In this document: positions 52,001 through 60,598 of the stretch, piece after piece
Layout: each line of letters opens with the position of its first letter
Position numbering within the stretch: the first letter of the stretch is position 1
Assembly: GCF_024704365.1 (NCBI RefSeq)
Contig: NZ_JAJDFY010000001.1
Span: 1,655,001-1,719,000 of the forward strand
Direction of reading: 5' to 3'
DNA length: 64,000 nucleotides
From: Thermomonas sp. S9
Lineage (GTDB): Bacteria > Pseudomonadota > Gammaproteobacteria > Xanthomonadales > Xanthomonadaceae
Position numbers and translations under genes: made by a program
Notes under the pieces: model-generated
Databases searched by the model: none
Seen by the model: only the letters and a program-made list of their open reading frames with translations
Told to the model about the DNA's origin: nothing

Positions 52001-52247
52001 CGCGGTAGACCGCGTGCGCCCGAAGATGATGACCGTGGTCGCGATCATGGCCGGCTTGCTGCCGATCATGTGGAGCAGCGGCACCGGCTCCGAGGTCATG
52101 CGCCGCATCGCCGCACCGATGGTGGGCGGGATGGTCTCGTCGACCATCCTGACGTTGGCGGTGATTCCGGCGCTGTACTCGCTGATCAAGCAGCGGCAAC
52201 TGGCCAGGAAGCCGCACCCCTCCTCCGCACTACCCAAGGAGAAGTAG
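49098..52247 (+). CDS. cusA: CusA-type Cu(I)/Ag(I) RND efflux pump, second copy
   Basis: The 1049-residue pump has the Cu/Ag-type relay helix AISIGVMVDAAIVMIENAH. The Met clamp is present at M562 (LLYMPASLPG), M612 (LEMFETVI) and M661 (RTDMLATG), again spaced 50 and 49 residues like E. coli CusA 573/623/672. It completes the second CusCBA set. The downstream gap of 172 bases contains the MerR-type promoter for the next operon. Confidence 0.95.
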   Translation: MLGRLIEWSVRNVFLVLVMALAIVAGGIYALTNTPLDAQPDLSDVQVIVFTEYPGQAPQVVEDQVTYPLTSALLAVPKSRVVRGFSFFGASFIYVIFEEGTDLYWARSRVLENLNVASKNLPPGVAPALGPDATGVGWVYQYVLKSDRHSLDELRAMQDWYLRYQLTTAPGVAEVASVGGFVRQYSITVDPVRLRAFDIPISRVSEVIAASNRDVGGRVIEMAETEYMVRGRGYLRGIEDIENLVLRAEGGAPVLIGDVARVELVPDERRGIADLDGKGDVVGGIVIARFGENALAVIDGVKDKIAQLASGLPEGVSVQAVYDRSDLIVRAIKTLRTTLLEESLIVALVCLVFLFHARSALVAIVMLPVGVLIAVIAMRVLGMNSNIMSLGGIAISIGVMVDAAIVMIENAHKHIERGDGSRSRTQLIIDACREVGPALFFSLMIITVSFLPVFALEAQEGRLFKPLAFTKTFAMAGGALLSVTLVPVLMLLFVRGKIVPEHKNPVNRFLVAAYRPVIDVVLRHRMATIVLALVVLFASLWPASRVGSEFMPTLNEGTLLYMPASLPGMSVTKASELLQQQDRVIKGFPEVESVFGKAGRALSATDPAPLEMFETVINLKPEDQWRDGMTTDKLIAEMDAALKFPGVANSWTMPIKARTDMLATGIRTPVGIKIFGNNLDQLAALATEIEAVVRQVPGTTSAFAERLTGAYYLDITPDLASLAQYGVTLGEVQDVVAAALGGEMVTTILQGRERFSAIVRYPRELRDDPQRIGTQVLVPVPGGAQVPLGELAKIEVRKGAPSIRTENAMLAAYIYVDTRESDLGRYVKAAQEAVTRQVQFPSGYYVTWSGQYEYMQRAAEKMRVVIPVTLALIFLLLYLNFRRVTESLIVMLSVPFALVGGIWLMWLLDYNTSVAVIVGFIALAGVAAETGVVMLIYLNHALEARAAQRQAEGRPLDARDLREAIIEGAVDRVRPKMMTVVAIMAGLLPIMWSSGTGSEVMRRIAAPMVGGMVSSTILTLAVIPALYSLIKQRQLARKPHPSSALPKEK

Positions 52248-52361
52248 TGATGGGGCCGTTCAACGCAGGCAGGGACCGACGGTTCATGCAACTGTGGCCG
52301 CGAACATCCGTCCGTCTACGGCCAATTCGCGCGTTACTGGCTTCGCCCACCGCAAGGCCGG

Positions 52362-52392
52362 TTGACCTGTGTGCGAGACACAGGTCTAGCCT
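52362..52392 (+). promoter_or_regulatory. MerR-type promoter with perfect 8+8 dyad
   Basis: -35 TTGACC (52362-52367), 19-base spacer, -10 TAGCCT (52387-52392). The spacer region holds a perfect dyad ACCTGTGT-GCGAG-ACACAGGT (52365-52385). It lies 28 bases before the MerR-family gene at 52420, so that regulator should control its own operon. Confidence 0.8.
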
Positions 52393-52419
52393 GATCAACA
52401 CCTCGCCGGGAGCAAGCCG

Positions 52420-52932
52420 ATGACGACCAAGGAAGAAGTGACGCTGCCGCTGATGACGGTCCGCCAGCTGGCACGGCAGGGCGATGTCACGGTGCATGTG
52501 GTGCGCAACTACCTGCGGCGCGGTCTGTTGCAAGCGGCCACGCATACCGAGGGCGGCTACCAGTTGTTCTCCACCTCGGAGCTCCTTCGCCTGCACTTCA
52601 TTCGCACGGCGCAACACCTTGGCTTCACGCTGGGGGAAATCGAGGAAATCATCCACCACAGCCTGCTGCGGCACAGCCCTTGCCCACTGGTGAGGGACAT
52701 CATCCGACGCAGGCTCGACGACACCCGTCACCAGCTGGACACGCTGCTCGCCATGCACGGACGGATGGAGCATGCCGTGCGCGCCTGGGCTTCGCTGCCG
52801 GACTCCATTCCAACTGGCAACGAAGTCTGCGCATTGATCGAATCTGTTGCCGCTGCTGAAGGCGGCGGGTTCGTCAAGTCCACCCCGCGGCGACTTCTTG
52901 GACGCCGCCCCACAGAGGAGAATTTGCCATGA
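52420..52932 (+). CDS. MerR-family regulator of the P-type ATPase operon, MerD-like N-terminus
   Basis: The 170-residue protein has a MerR-type DNA-binding domain whose sequence VTVHVVRNYLRRGLL and TEGGYQLFSTSELLRLHFIR resembles MerD more than CueR. The dimer helix begins near SPCPLVRDIIRRRLD, giving a Cys at the divalent-sensor position, and one further Cys appears in GNEVCALIES; the usual CxxxxxxxC loop is absent. Its effector is therefore unclear. It lies behind its own dyad promoter and overlaps the DUF2933 gene (ATGA), so it is the first gene of the 52420-56707 operon. Confidence 0.8.
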   Translation: MTTKEEVTLPLMTVRQLARQGDVTVHVVRNYLRRGLLQAATHTEGGYQLFSTSELLRLHFIRTAQHLGFTLGEIEEIIHHSLLRHSPCPLVRDIIRRRLDDTRHQLDTLLAMHGRMEHAVRAWASLPDSIPTGNEVCALIESVAAAEGGGFVKSTPRRLLGRRPTEENLP

Positions 52933-53243
52933 CAGCCTCCAGTCCTGCCCCCTCAGGCTCCCGACGCTGGGTCTTCTGGATCTTCCTGGCGCTGGCCGTG
53001 TTCTATCTCGCCGTCGAGCACCGCGCCCACCTTGGGGGGACTCTTCGCTGGTTGCCCCTGGCCATCCTGCTGCTATGTCCCTTGATGCATGTGTTCATGC
53101 ACAAGGGGCATGGCGGTCATGGAGGTTCCGGAAGTCATGGGCGCGACGGCAATTCCGACGACACACCCCATGGCCAGCATGAGAGCCGTAGCAAGCGGGC
53201 ACTGAACGACGAAACGTCCGACACCTCGAACGGAGGGCACTGA
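52929..53243 (+). CDS. DUF2933 small membrane protein with His-rich tail
   Basis: The 104-residue protein has two membrane segments (WVFWIFLALAVFYLAVEH; RWLPLAILLLCPLMHVFMH) and the DUF2933 hallmark LCPLMHVFMHKGHGGHGG, then a charged tail ending NGGH. DUF2933 proteins occur with copper or silver ATPases and efflux operons; the His/Met cluster at the membrane exit suggests metal handling. One base separates it from the next gene. Confidence 0.85.
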   Translation: MTASSPAPSGSRRWVFWIFLALAVFYLAVEHRAHLGGTLRWLPLAILLLCPLMHVFMHKGHGGHGGSGSHGRDGNSDDTPHGQHESRSKRALNDETSDTSNGGH

Positions 53244-53244
53244 C

Positions 53245-53910
53245 ATGCAGGCACCCGACTCCGGCTACGGCCTTTGGCTGCTGGCCGCCATCAACACCGC
53301 GTTCTTCATCTTCTTCGCCTGGAGCTTCTACAAGCCCTTGACCCGCTGGGACTGGCGGGGGTTCGGGATGTTCTCCGCCTTCGTCGTGGCCCTGTTCGCG
53401 GAAATGTATGGCTTCCCGCTGACGTTGTACGTCCTGGGCGGGTGGCTCAGTGCCAATTATCCGCAAGTGAACTGGCTCAGCCATGACGCGGGCCATCTGC
53501 TGGAGATGTGGTTCGGCTGGCGCGCCAATCCGCATTTTGGTCCATTCCACATGGCGAGCTTCGTCCTGATCGGCGGTGGCTTCTGGCTGCTGTCGGCCGC
53601 CTGGCCAGTGTTGTATCGGGCGCAGCGTGAGGGCCGGATGGCCCGAGACGGCGTGTATGCGCGCATGCGCCACCCGCAGTACGTCGCTTTCGTGTTGGTG
53701 CTGACCGGTTTCCTGCTGCAGTGGCCCACGCTGCTCACGCTCGCCAGCTATCCGGTGCTCGTGTGGGCCTATGCCCGCCTGGCGCGCCGTGAGGAAAAGG
53801 ACTGCCTGGGCCGCTTCGGCGACGAGTACGTCCGCTACATGCAGCAGGTGCCGGCCTTCATTCCGCGACGCAGGCGCGGCCCCGCCCCATCCCAGGGAGA
53901 AGTCCGATGA
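53245..53910 (+). CDS. Isoprenylcysteine carboxyl methyltransferase-like membrane protein
   Basis: The 221-residue protein has about five membrane segments and the ICMT/PEMT signature: [20 protein letters not shown] (about 133-152) and [20 protein letters not shown] with VPAFIP at the C-terminus. In eukaryotes the family methylates prenylated cysteines; bacterial members have unknown substrates, and those in metal operons are unexplained. It overlaps the ATPase gene by ATGA, so expression is coupled. Confidence 0.85.
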   Translation: MQAPDSGYGLWLLAAINTAFFIFFAWSFYKPLTRWDWRGFGMFSAFVVALFAEMYGFPLTLYVLGGWLSANYPQVNWLSHDAGHLLEMWFGWRANPHFGPFHMASFVLIGGGFWLLSAAWPVLYRAQREGRMARDGVYARMRHPQYVAFVLVLTGFLLQWPTLLTLASYPVLVWAYARLARREEKDCLGRFGDEYVRYMQQVPAFIPRRRRGPAPSQGEVR

Positions 53911-56297
53911 CACACGTCCACGAACCGCCAGTGCGCACGCGCACCTGGCCCATCGGCGACATGGTGAGTGCCGGCTGCGCGCGCACGCTGGAGAGGGCCG
54001 TAGCCGCGTTGCCCGGAGTCAACGCCACCATCGCGAATTTCGCCACCGCGACCCTGCAGGTGTCCTACGACCCGGCCCGCCTGTCGTCGGGCGCGGTCGC
54101 CACCGCGATCCGCGACTGCGGCTTCCAATGCGACGCCTCGATGCCCGCTGCCGGCCCGGGCGCAGGCGCGCACGCCCACGCTGCGCATGCCCGGCACGGA
54201 CCGGGTACCACCGCGGAGCACCCTGCCGACGCCCACGCCGGCCACGGCGATGACGCCAAGGATGCCGGGGGTCACGACGCCCATGCGGGCATGAACCACG
54301 GCAGCGATCTGCACGCCGCGGCGCGCGACATGGGCCGCCGCTTCCTGGTCGCTCTTGCCTTCGCGATCCCGGTATTCGTGTGGTCGCCCATGGGCGGCCT
54401 GATGGAGCCGCCGCCGGTGCCGTTTGGACTGCGCGAGAACGTCTGGTTGTTCCTGCTGGCGACCGGCGCCGTGCTGTATCCGGGCTGGCCGTTCTTCAGT
54501 GCGGCGATTCGTTCGCTGCGCCGCGGCGTGCTGGACATGGCGGTGCTGGTGCTGCTGAGCGTGGGCACCGGCTACGGGTTCAGCATCGCGTCGACGTTCT
54601 TCTTCGACGGACCGAACTTCTACGAGGCCTCGGCGGTCCTGCTGACCTTCGTCCTGCTCGGCCACTGGCTCGAGATGCGGGCACGCGCCGGCGCTTCGGA
54701 CGCGATGAAGGCGTTGTTGAAGCTGTCCCCGCCCCGCGCGGTGGTGCGCCGTGACGGACAGGAGCTCGACATCCCGACCGCCGAAGTCCTGGTCGGCGAT
54801 ATGGTCGTGGTGCGGCCGGGGGCGAAGATCCCCGTCGACGGCACCGTCGCTGAAGGCAGCTCCCAGGTCGACGAATCCATGCTGACCGGCGAGTCGATGC
54901 CCGTGCGCAAAGACCCAGGGGCCTCCGTTGTCGGCGGATCGATCAACAAGAGCGGTGCATTTGCCTACACCGCCACCAAGATCGGCAGCGATACCGCGCT
55001 GGCGCAGATCATCAAGCTGGTCCAGACCGCACAGAACTCCAAGGCGCCTGCGCAACTGCTCGCCGACCGCGCTTCGCAGTGGCTGGTGCTGGCCGCGATC
55101 GTGATCGGGCTGCTGACCTTCGCGGTCTGGTTCTGGTGGCTGGGACAGCCGCTCATGTTCGCGCTCACGCTGACGATCACCGTCTTCGTCATTGCCTGTC
55201 CCGACGCACTGGGTTTGGCCACCCCGATGGCGATCATGATCGGCACGGGCCTGGGCGCTCGACACGGCATTCTGTTCAAACACGCCGAAGCCATCGAGAA
55301 GAGCGCCCGGCTGGACGTTGTGATCTTTGACAAGACTGGAACCCTGACGGTCGGTGCACCGGAGGTGGTCGACATGGCGGTCGCACCGGGCTGGACGCAG
55401 GAGCGGCTACTGGCCACGGCCGCTGCGGTCGAGGCGCATTCGGAGCACCCGCTGGCGCAAGCGATCCTCAAGCGCGCCGGTCCGGCAGCCGAACGCGCTA
55501 CGGCCTTCACCAACATCGACGGCCAGGGCGCCACCGGGGTGGTTGACGGGGTGCAGGTCCTGCTGGGCAATCGCATCCTGATGGTCGAACACGGAATCGA
55601 TCTATCCGTGCTGGAAGCGGAGGCCGCGCGCCTCACCGGCGCGGGTCGCACCGTGATCTATGCAGGGGTAGGCGGCGAGCTTGCGGGCTTCTTCGCCATC
55701 GCTGATGCGATCCGCGAGACCTCGCGCGCCGCCATCGACGAACTGCATCGTCGCAACATCAAAGTGGCGATGATCACCGGCGACAATCGCCCCACCGCCG
55801 AACGCGTAGCTCAGGATCTGGGGATCGACATCGTGCTGGCAGACGTGTTGCCTGGCGGCAAGTCCGACGAGGTCATCAAGCTGCAGTCGCAGGGCCTCAA
55901 GGTCGGCATGGTGGGCGACGGCATCAACGACGCACCGGCGCTGACGCAGGCCGACGTCGGCTTCGCGATCGGCGCCGGCACGGACGTCGCCATCGAGAGC
56001 GCCGACATCGTGCTCATGCACAGCGACCCCTACGACGTCGTGCGCGCGACCTCCATCGCCCGGGCCGCCCTGCGCAAGATGCACCAGAACCTCGGCTGGG
56101 CCGTGGGTTACAACGTGCTGGCCTTCCCGCTCGCGGCCGGCGTGTTCTATCCGTTCGTGCTGTCGCCGGAAATCGCCGCCCTGTCGATGTCGGGAAGTTC
56201 GGTGATCGTGGCCCTCAATGCCTTGCTTCTCAAACGCCTTCCACTGGCGGACGTTGCCGCCTCCCCTCGCATCCAGTCCAAGGAGTCCACGCCATGA
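53907..56297 (+). CDS. P1B-type ATPase with atypical CPD membrane motif
   Basis: The 796-residue pump has an N-terminal HMA-like fold (about 10-80) in which the loop reads [10 protein letters not shown], so only one of the two metal Cys remains, followed by a His-rich linker ([24 protein letters not shown]). The core has [21 protein letters not shown] and [10 protein letters not shown]. The key membrane motif is [13 protein letters not shown]: the usual CPC is CPD. Asp needs two base changes from a Cys codon, so this is not a simple sequence error. Metal specificity is therefore uncertain; copper is suggested by context (CusCBA, DUF2933). Confidence 0.9.
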   Translation: MTHVHEPPVRTRTWPIGDMVSAGCARTLERAVAALPGVNATIANFATATLQVSYDPARLSSGAVATAIRDCGFQCDASMPAAGPGAGAHAHAAHARHGPGTTAEHPADAHAGHGDDAKDAGGHDAHAGMNHGSDLHAAARDMGRRFLVALAFAIPVFVWSPMGGLMEPPPVPFGLRENVWLFLLATGAVLYPGWPFFSAAIRSLRRGVLDMAVLVLLSVGTGYGFSIASTFFFDGPNFYEASAVLLTFVLLGHWLEMRARAGASDAMKALLKLSPPRAVVRRDGQELDIPTAEVLVGDMVVVRPGAKIPVDGTVAEGSSQVDESMLTGESMPVRKDPGASVVGGSINKSGAFAYTATKIGSDTALAQIIKLVQTAQNSKAPAQLLADRASQWLVLAAIVIGLLTFAVWFWWLGQPLMFALTLTITVFVIACPDALGLATPMAIMIGTGLGARHGILFKHAEAIEKSARLDVVIFDKTGTLTVGAPEVVDMAVAPGWTQERLLATAAAVEAHSEHPLAQAILKRAGPAAERATAFTNIDGQGATGVVDGVQVLLGNRILMVEHGIDLSVLEAEAARLTGAGRTVIYAGVGGELAGFFAIADAIRETSRAAIDELHRRNIKVAMITGDNRPTAERVAQDLGIDIVLADVLPGGKSDEVIKLQSQGLKVGMVGDGINDAPALTQADVGFAIGAGTDVAIESADIVLMHSDPYDVVRATSIARAALRKMHQNLGWAVGYNVLAFPLAAGVFYPFVLSPEIAALSMSGSSVIVALNALLLKRLPLADVAASPRIQSKESTP

Positions 56298-56707
56298 ATC
56301 CCGCGACGCACCTTGCCCACCCAAGGGCCCGAGGCACGTATCCCCGCCGCTGGCATGCCGCGCTGGCCTTGGCTGCTCTGTTCGCCTTCGCACTGCCGGG
56401 TGTCGCCTCGGCGAGTGAAGGTGGGTTCCGTCACAACGTACTGATGCGCGGCCAAGTGTTGGAGAAGCAGGACGAAACGCTCGTCGTCTGCGTCGGACAG
56501 GCCGACGGCGCTCAGGTCGGGCAGGTGCTGGATGTGATCCGGCACAAGCGCCGCATCCGGCATTCGCGGACCGGCGGTCCACGCTACCGCCGTGAAAACG
56601 TCGGCCAAGTGCGGATCGTTGAACTGTTCGACGGTCACTACGCGGATGCCGAAGTGATCTCCGGCAGCCCCAAGGTCAACGACACGGTGGAGCTCGTTCG
56701 CCCCTGA
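56294..56707 (+). CDS. Small exported protein of copper modules
   Basis: The 137-residue protein has a signal peptide ([17 protein letters not shown], about 25-41) and a beta-rich domain with [31 protein letters not shown] and [20 protein letters not shown]. The order of strands and the single conserved Cys match the lipoprotein at 32929. It overlaps the ATPase stop (ATGA). Function unknown; probably periplasmic and metal-linked. Confidence 0.7.
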   Translation: MNPATHLAHPRARGTYPRRWHAALALAALFAFALPGVASASEGGFRHNVLMRGQVLEKQDETLVVCVGQADGAQVGQVLDVIRHKRRIRHSRTGGPRYRRENVGQVRIVELFDGHYADAEVISGSPKVNDTVELVRP

Positions 56708-56787
56708 CCAGGCGCGTCGCACGGGGATGCGCATCGGCCCTTCCAACGCCTCCCGCAATCGCTTCCTTCCGAGACAGGAGTCACGTC

Positions 56788-58173
56788 ATGACAGCGTCTT
56801 CCAACCCCACCCTGCATTTCCTCGGCGCCGCGGGCACAGTCACCGGCTCGCGCTACCTGGTCGAGGCCAACGGCCAGCGCGTGCTGGTCGACTGCGGCCT
56901 GTTCCAGGGCTACAAACAGCTGCGCGAGCGCAACTGGGCACCGTTTCCCGTCGACGCGGCATCAATCGATGCGGTGATCCTGACCCACGCCCACTTGGAC
57001 CATTCGGGCTACCTGCCCGCACTCGTCAAGCAGGGGTTCCGCGGCCGGATCCACTGCACCCACGGCAGCGTGGCGCTGTGCGGACTGCTGCTTCCCGACA
57101 GCGGGCACCTGCTGGAAGAAGAGGCGAAGTACGCCGCGCGCAAGGGCTACTCGAAGCACAAGGAGCCGCGACCGCTCTATACGGAAGATGACGCCCGTCG
57201 CAGCCTGAAGCAGCTGCAGGGACATGACCATGAACGCGACATCGAGGTCGCGCCCGGCTTCACGGTGCGCTTCCACCCCGCAGGTCACATCCTGGGCGCC
57301 GCCCACGTCGGCCTGGATGTCCAGGGCCAGCGCCTGCACTTCAGCGGCGACTTGGGACGGAAGCAGGAATCGCTGATGAATCCGCCGACGCCCCTGCCCG
57401 CCTGCGACGTACTGGTCTGCGAGTCCACTTACGGCAATCGCGAACACGTCCCGATCGACCAGGAAGCGGAATTGGCCCCGATCATCCGCCGTGTTGCCGC
57501 GCGCGGGGGCGTTATCGTCATCCCCGCCTTTGCTGTCGGACGCGCCCAGGCGCTCATGCTGCATATCGCCCGGCTGCGTGAGCGCAAGGAGATCCCTCGC
57601 GTGCCGGTGTACCTCAACAGCCCGATGGCGATCAACGCGACCCGGCACTACCACGCCCACCATTCCGAGCACCACGTGTCCGAAGAGGACTGCCAGCGGA
57701 TGTTCGACGTGGCCACCTTCGTCAACACGGTGGAAGAGTCGAAGGCGCTCAACCGCCAGCGCGGACCGATGATCATCATCTCCGCCAGCGGGATGGCGAC
57801 CGGGGGGCGCGTGTTGCACCACATCGAGGCGTTCGGTCCGGATGACCGAAACGCGATCCTGCTCGCGGGCTACCAGGCCGGCGGAACACGCGGTGCCGCG
57901 CTGGCGGCAGGAAAGCGAACCTTGCGCATGTTTGGCCGCGAGGTCCCCATTCGCGCCGAGGTAGTGCAGCTGGAAGGCTTTTCTGGCCACGCCGACGCCG
58001 GGGAACTGCTGGACTGGATGCGCACCGCGCCGTCCGCGCCGCGCGTCGTCTACCTCACCCACGGCGAGCCCGATGCAGCCGACACGTTGCGCGGGCGCGT
58101 GCAGCGCGAGCTGGGCTGGCGCGCGCGCGTTCCGGAGCACCTGGAGCGCGTTGGGCTGGAGGATGCGCGATGA
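56788..58173 (+). CDS. Beta-CASP metallo-beta-lactamase RNase
   Basis: The 461-residue protein has the MBL motifs FLGAAGTVTGSRYLVE, THAHLDHSGYLP (about 64-75), HPAGHILGAAH and FSGDLGR, then beta-CASP segments (CESTYGNREH, VVIPAFAVGRAQ-like IVIPAFAVGRAQALM, ISASGMATGGRVLHH and LEGFSGHADAGELLDW). This is the CPSF73-like RNase family of bacteria. It is the first of four genes joined by 4-base overlaps, so RNA cleavage may supply nucleotides for the downstream phosphorylase (inference). It is separated from the metal block by 80 bases. Confidence 0.92.
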   Translation: MTASSNPTLHFLGAAGTVTGSRYLVEANGQRVLVDCGLFQGYKQLRERNWAPFPVDAASIDAVILTHAHLDHSGYLPALVKQGFRGRIHCTHGSVALCGLLLPDSGHLLEEEAKYAARKGYSKHKEPRPLYTEDDARRSLKQLQGHDHERDIEVAPGFTVRFHPAGHILGAAHVGLDVQGQRLHFSGDLGRKQESLMNPPTPLPACDVLVCESTYGNREHVPIDQEAELAPIIRRVAARGGVIVIPAFAVGRAQALMLHIARLRERKEIPRVPVYLNSPMAINATRHYHAHHSEHHVSEEDCQRMFDVATFVNTVEESKALNRQRGPMIIISASGMATGGRVLHHIEAFGPDDRNAILLAGYQAGGTRGAALAAGKRTLRMFGREVPIRAEVVQLEGFSGHADAGELLDWMRTAPSAPRVVYLTHGEPDAADTLRGRVQRELGWRARVPEHLERVGLEDAR

Positions 58174-59687
58174 GCGAGCTGGCCGCTGCTCACACCCTGC
58201 TGCGCGTCACCCGTGCCGGCATCGACACCTACCAGCAGCCGGTGGTGTACATGCACCGCGACTGTGAAGTCTGCCGCTCGGAAGGCTTTGCCGCGATGAC
58301 TCGCGTGAGGCTAGACGTGGGTTCGCGCACGCTGGTGGCGACGCTGAACGTGGTCGTGGACGATCGGCTCGGCCTGGACGAGGTGGCGCTCTCGGAGACC
58401 GCGTGGACGCTGCTCGATCCCATGCCCGATGTCCTTGCCCGGGTCCGGCACACGGAACCCGCGGCGTCGGCAGGCGCGCTCCGCGCCAAGGTGTTCGGGG
58501 CACGGCTGGACGACGCGCAGTACCTCGCCCTGGTGCAGGACGTGATGGAAAGCAGGCTGTCGGACCTGGAGCTTGCCGCCTTCGTCACGGCCAGCGCGGG
58601 CGACCGCCTCGACAACGTCGAGACGACCGCGCTGACGCGGGCCATGATCGCGGTTGGCCAGCGCCTGGACTGGGGCGATGGGCCGGTGCTGGACAAGCAC
58701 TGCGTCGGCGGCCTGCCGGGCAATCGCACCACCCCGATCGTGGTGGCCATCGTGGCCGCGCTGGGCTACCGCATCCCGAAGACGTCCTCGCGCGCCATCA
58801 CATCGCCCGCGGGCACCGCCGACACCATGGAAGTGATGGCGCCGGTGGCGCTCGACCTGGCGGCGATGCGGCGGGTGGTGGAGCGCGAGGGCGGCTGCAT
58901 CGTCTGGGGCGGCAACGTGCGCCTGAGCCCGGCCGACGACATCCTGATCCGGGTCCAGCGCCCGCTGGACTTCGATAGCGACGGACAACTGGTAGCCAGC
59001 GTGCTGTCGAAGAAGATCGCGGCGGGCTCCACCCACGTGCTGATCGACATGCCGGTGGGTCCGACCGCCAAGGTGCGCAGTGAGGCTGCGGCGGACAGCC
59101 TCGGCTCGCGGCTTGCACACACCGCCAGCGCGCTTGGATTGCAGCTGGCCATCCATCGCTCCGACGGCACCCAGCCGGTGGGTCGGGGCATCGGCCCGGC
59201 GCTCGAGGCGCACGATGTGCTCAAGGTGCTGCGCAACGCCACCGACGCACCGGCCGACCTGCGCGAACGCGCGCTTGCGCTGTCGGCGGCGCTGCTGGAC
59301 ATGGCACCGGGCAGCAGCGCCGGCACCGGACTGGAGCGCGCGCGCAGCGTGCTGGATTCCGGGAGGGCGCTGGCCAAGTTCCTGGCGATCTGCGAAGCCC
59401 AGGGAGGCTTCCGCGAACCGGCGCGGGCGCCATTCACCGCCGACGTTCCGGCATCCGCGTCGGGCCGCATCACGGAAATCGACAACCGCAGGCTGGCCAA
59501 GCTGGCCAAGTTGGCCGGCGCACCCACATCCCCCACCGCCGGCTTGGAAACGAGTCTGCGCGTCGGCGATGCGGTCGAGCGCGGACAGCCTCTGCTGACC
59601 CTGCATGCGGAGTCTCCGGGCGAGCTGGCCTATGCGCTGGAGCACGCCGCCACCTTGCAACCCTTCGTCCTTGGAGAGGTTCCATGA
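58170..59687 (+). CDS. AMP/thymidine phosphorylase family protein
   Basis: The 505-residue enzyme has a small N-terminal barrel (about 1-90) and the nucleoside-phosphorylase II domains. The glycine-rich motif reads DKHCVGGLPGNRTT (about 173-186), which resembles archaeal AMP phosphorylase (KHSIGGVPGNK) rather than DeoA (KHSTGGVGD). TSSRAITSPAGTADTME follows. AMP phosphorylase splits nucleoside monophosphates with phosphate to a base and ribose 1,5-bisphosphate. It overlaps both neighbours by ATGA. Annotated homologues are often called thymidine phosphorylase; the motif favours the AMP type. Confidence 0.88.
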   Translation: MSELAAAHTLLRVTRAGIDTYQQPVVYMHRDCEVCRSEGFAAMTRVRLDVGSRTLVATLNVVVDDRLGLDEVALSETAWTLLDPMPDVLARVRHTEPAASAGALRAKVFGARLDDAQYLALVQDVMESRLSDLELAAFVTASAGDRLDNVETTALTRAMIAVGQRLDWGDGPVLDKHCVGGLPGNRTTPIVVAIVAALGYRIPKTSSRAITSPAGTADTMEVMAPVALDLAAMRRVVEREGGCIVWGGNVRLSPADDILIRVQRPLDFDSDGQLVASVLSKKIAAGSTHVLIDMPVGPTAKVRSEAAADSLGSRLAHTASALGLQLAIHRSDGTQPVGRGIGPALEAHDVLKVLRNATDAPADLRERALALSAALLDMAPGSSAGTGLERARSVLDSGRALAKFLAICEAQGGFREPARAPFTADVPASASGRITEIDNRRLAKLAKLAGAPTSPTAGLETSLRVGDAVERGQPLLTLHAESPGELAYALEHAATLQPFVLGEVP

Positions 59688-60598
59688 CCCGTGTGCTGAT
59701 GCCTTTCCCGGCCGATGCAGCATTGGCCAGCACCATGAACCAGGCTATGCAGGCGCGCATTGCACCTGTGGCTTGGCGGCACTTTCCCGATGGCGAGTCG
59801 CTGGTGACCCTGGAGGACTCGCTGGCTGGCGCGGATGTGGCCATCCTGGCCAGCCTGCGCCACGCCGATGCTTTGGCCCTCCCATTGCGTTTCGCCGCCC
59901 GAACGGCGCGCGAGTTCGGGGCGCGCTCGGTCGGCCTGATCGCGCCCTACCTCGGGTACATGCGCCAGGACAAGCGTTTCCATGGTGGTGAAGCGGTCAG
60001 CACGCCGCTGTTTGCCCAGTTCCTGGAGGAGACGTTCGACTGGCTTGTGACCGTCGACCCGCACCTGCACCGCGTCGAGCGCCTGCAGTCGCTCTACCGG
60101 ATTCCGACGGCCCACGTGTCGGCGACGCCGGCCGTGGCCCGCTGGATCGCGGAAACCGTCCCCGATGCGGTGCTGATCGGACCCGACAGCGAGAGCGAGC
60201 AATGGGTCGCCGACATCGCCGCCCGCTCCGGCATGCCCTACCAGGTCCTCGCCAAGGAACGCCACGGCGACTACGACGTGCGCGTGAGCCTGCCTGACCC
60301 GGCGGCCGTGGCCGGCCGGACCCCGGTGCTGATCGACGACATCGTGTCGTCCGGCCATACGATCCTGGAGACCCTCGCGCACCTGCGCCAGCTGTCGCTG
60401 CCGCCACCGCTGCTGGTCGCCATCCATCCGGTGTTTGCCGGCGATGCCTATGCCCGCCTGCAGGAGGCGGGCCTGGCTCGTATCGTCAGCACCGACACCA
60501 TTTCCCACCCGTCGAACGCAATTGCGCTCGGCGCGGACCTTGCCGCTGCGGCCTCGACACTGATGGCTGCTTCGACCAATTCCCCGGAGGACCCATGA
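59684..60598 (+). CDS. prs: Ribose-phosphate pyrophosphokinase (PRPP synthetase)-like
   Basis: The 304-residue enzyme has LIAPYLGYMRQDKRFHGGEA, the metal-binding VDPHLHR (about 123), and the PRPP loop VLIDDIVSSGHTI (about 214-226). It lacks the longer flexible loop and C-terminal motifs of the housekeeping Prs in part, so it is probably a second, specialised copy. It can interconvert ribose 5-phosphate and PRPP; within this operon it may run towards ribose 5-phosphate, regenerating ATP from AMP (inference). Confidence 0.88.
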   Translation: MTRVLMPFPADAALASTMNQAMQARIAPVAWRHFPDGESLVTLEDSLAGADVAILASLRHADALALPLRFAARTAREFGARSVGLIAPYLGYMRQDKRFHGGEAVSTPLFAQFLEETFDWLVTVDPHLHRVERLQSLYRIPTAHVSATPAVARWIAETVPDAVLIGPDSESEQWVADIAARSGMPYQVLAKERHGDYDVRVSLPDPAAVAGRTPVLIDDIVSSGHTILETLAHLRQLSLPPPLLVAIHPVFAGDAYARLQEAGLARIVSTDTISHPSNAIALGADLAAAASTLMAASTNSPEDP

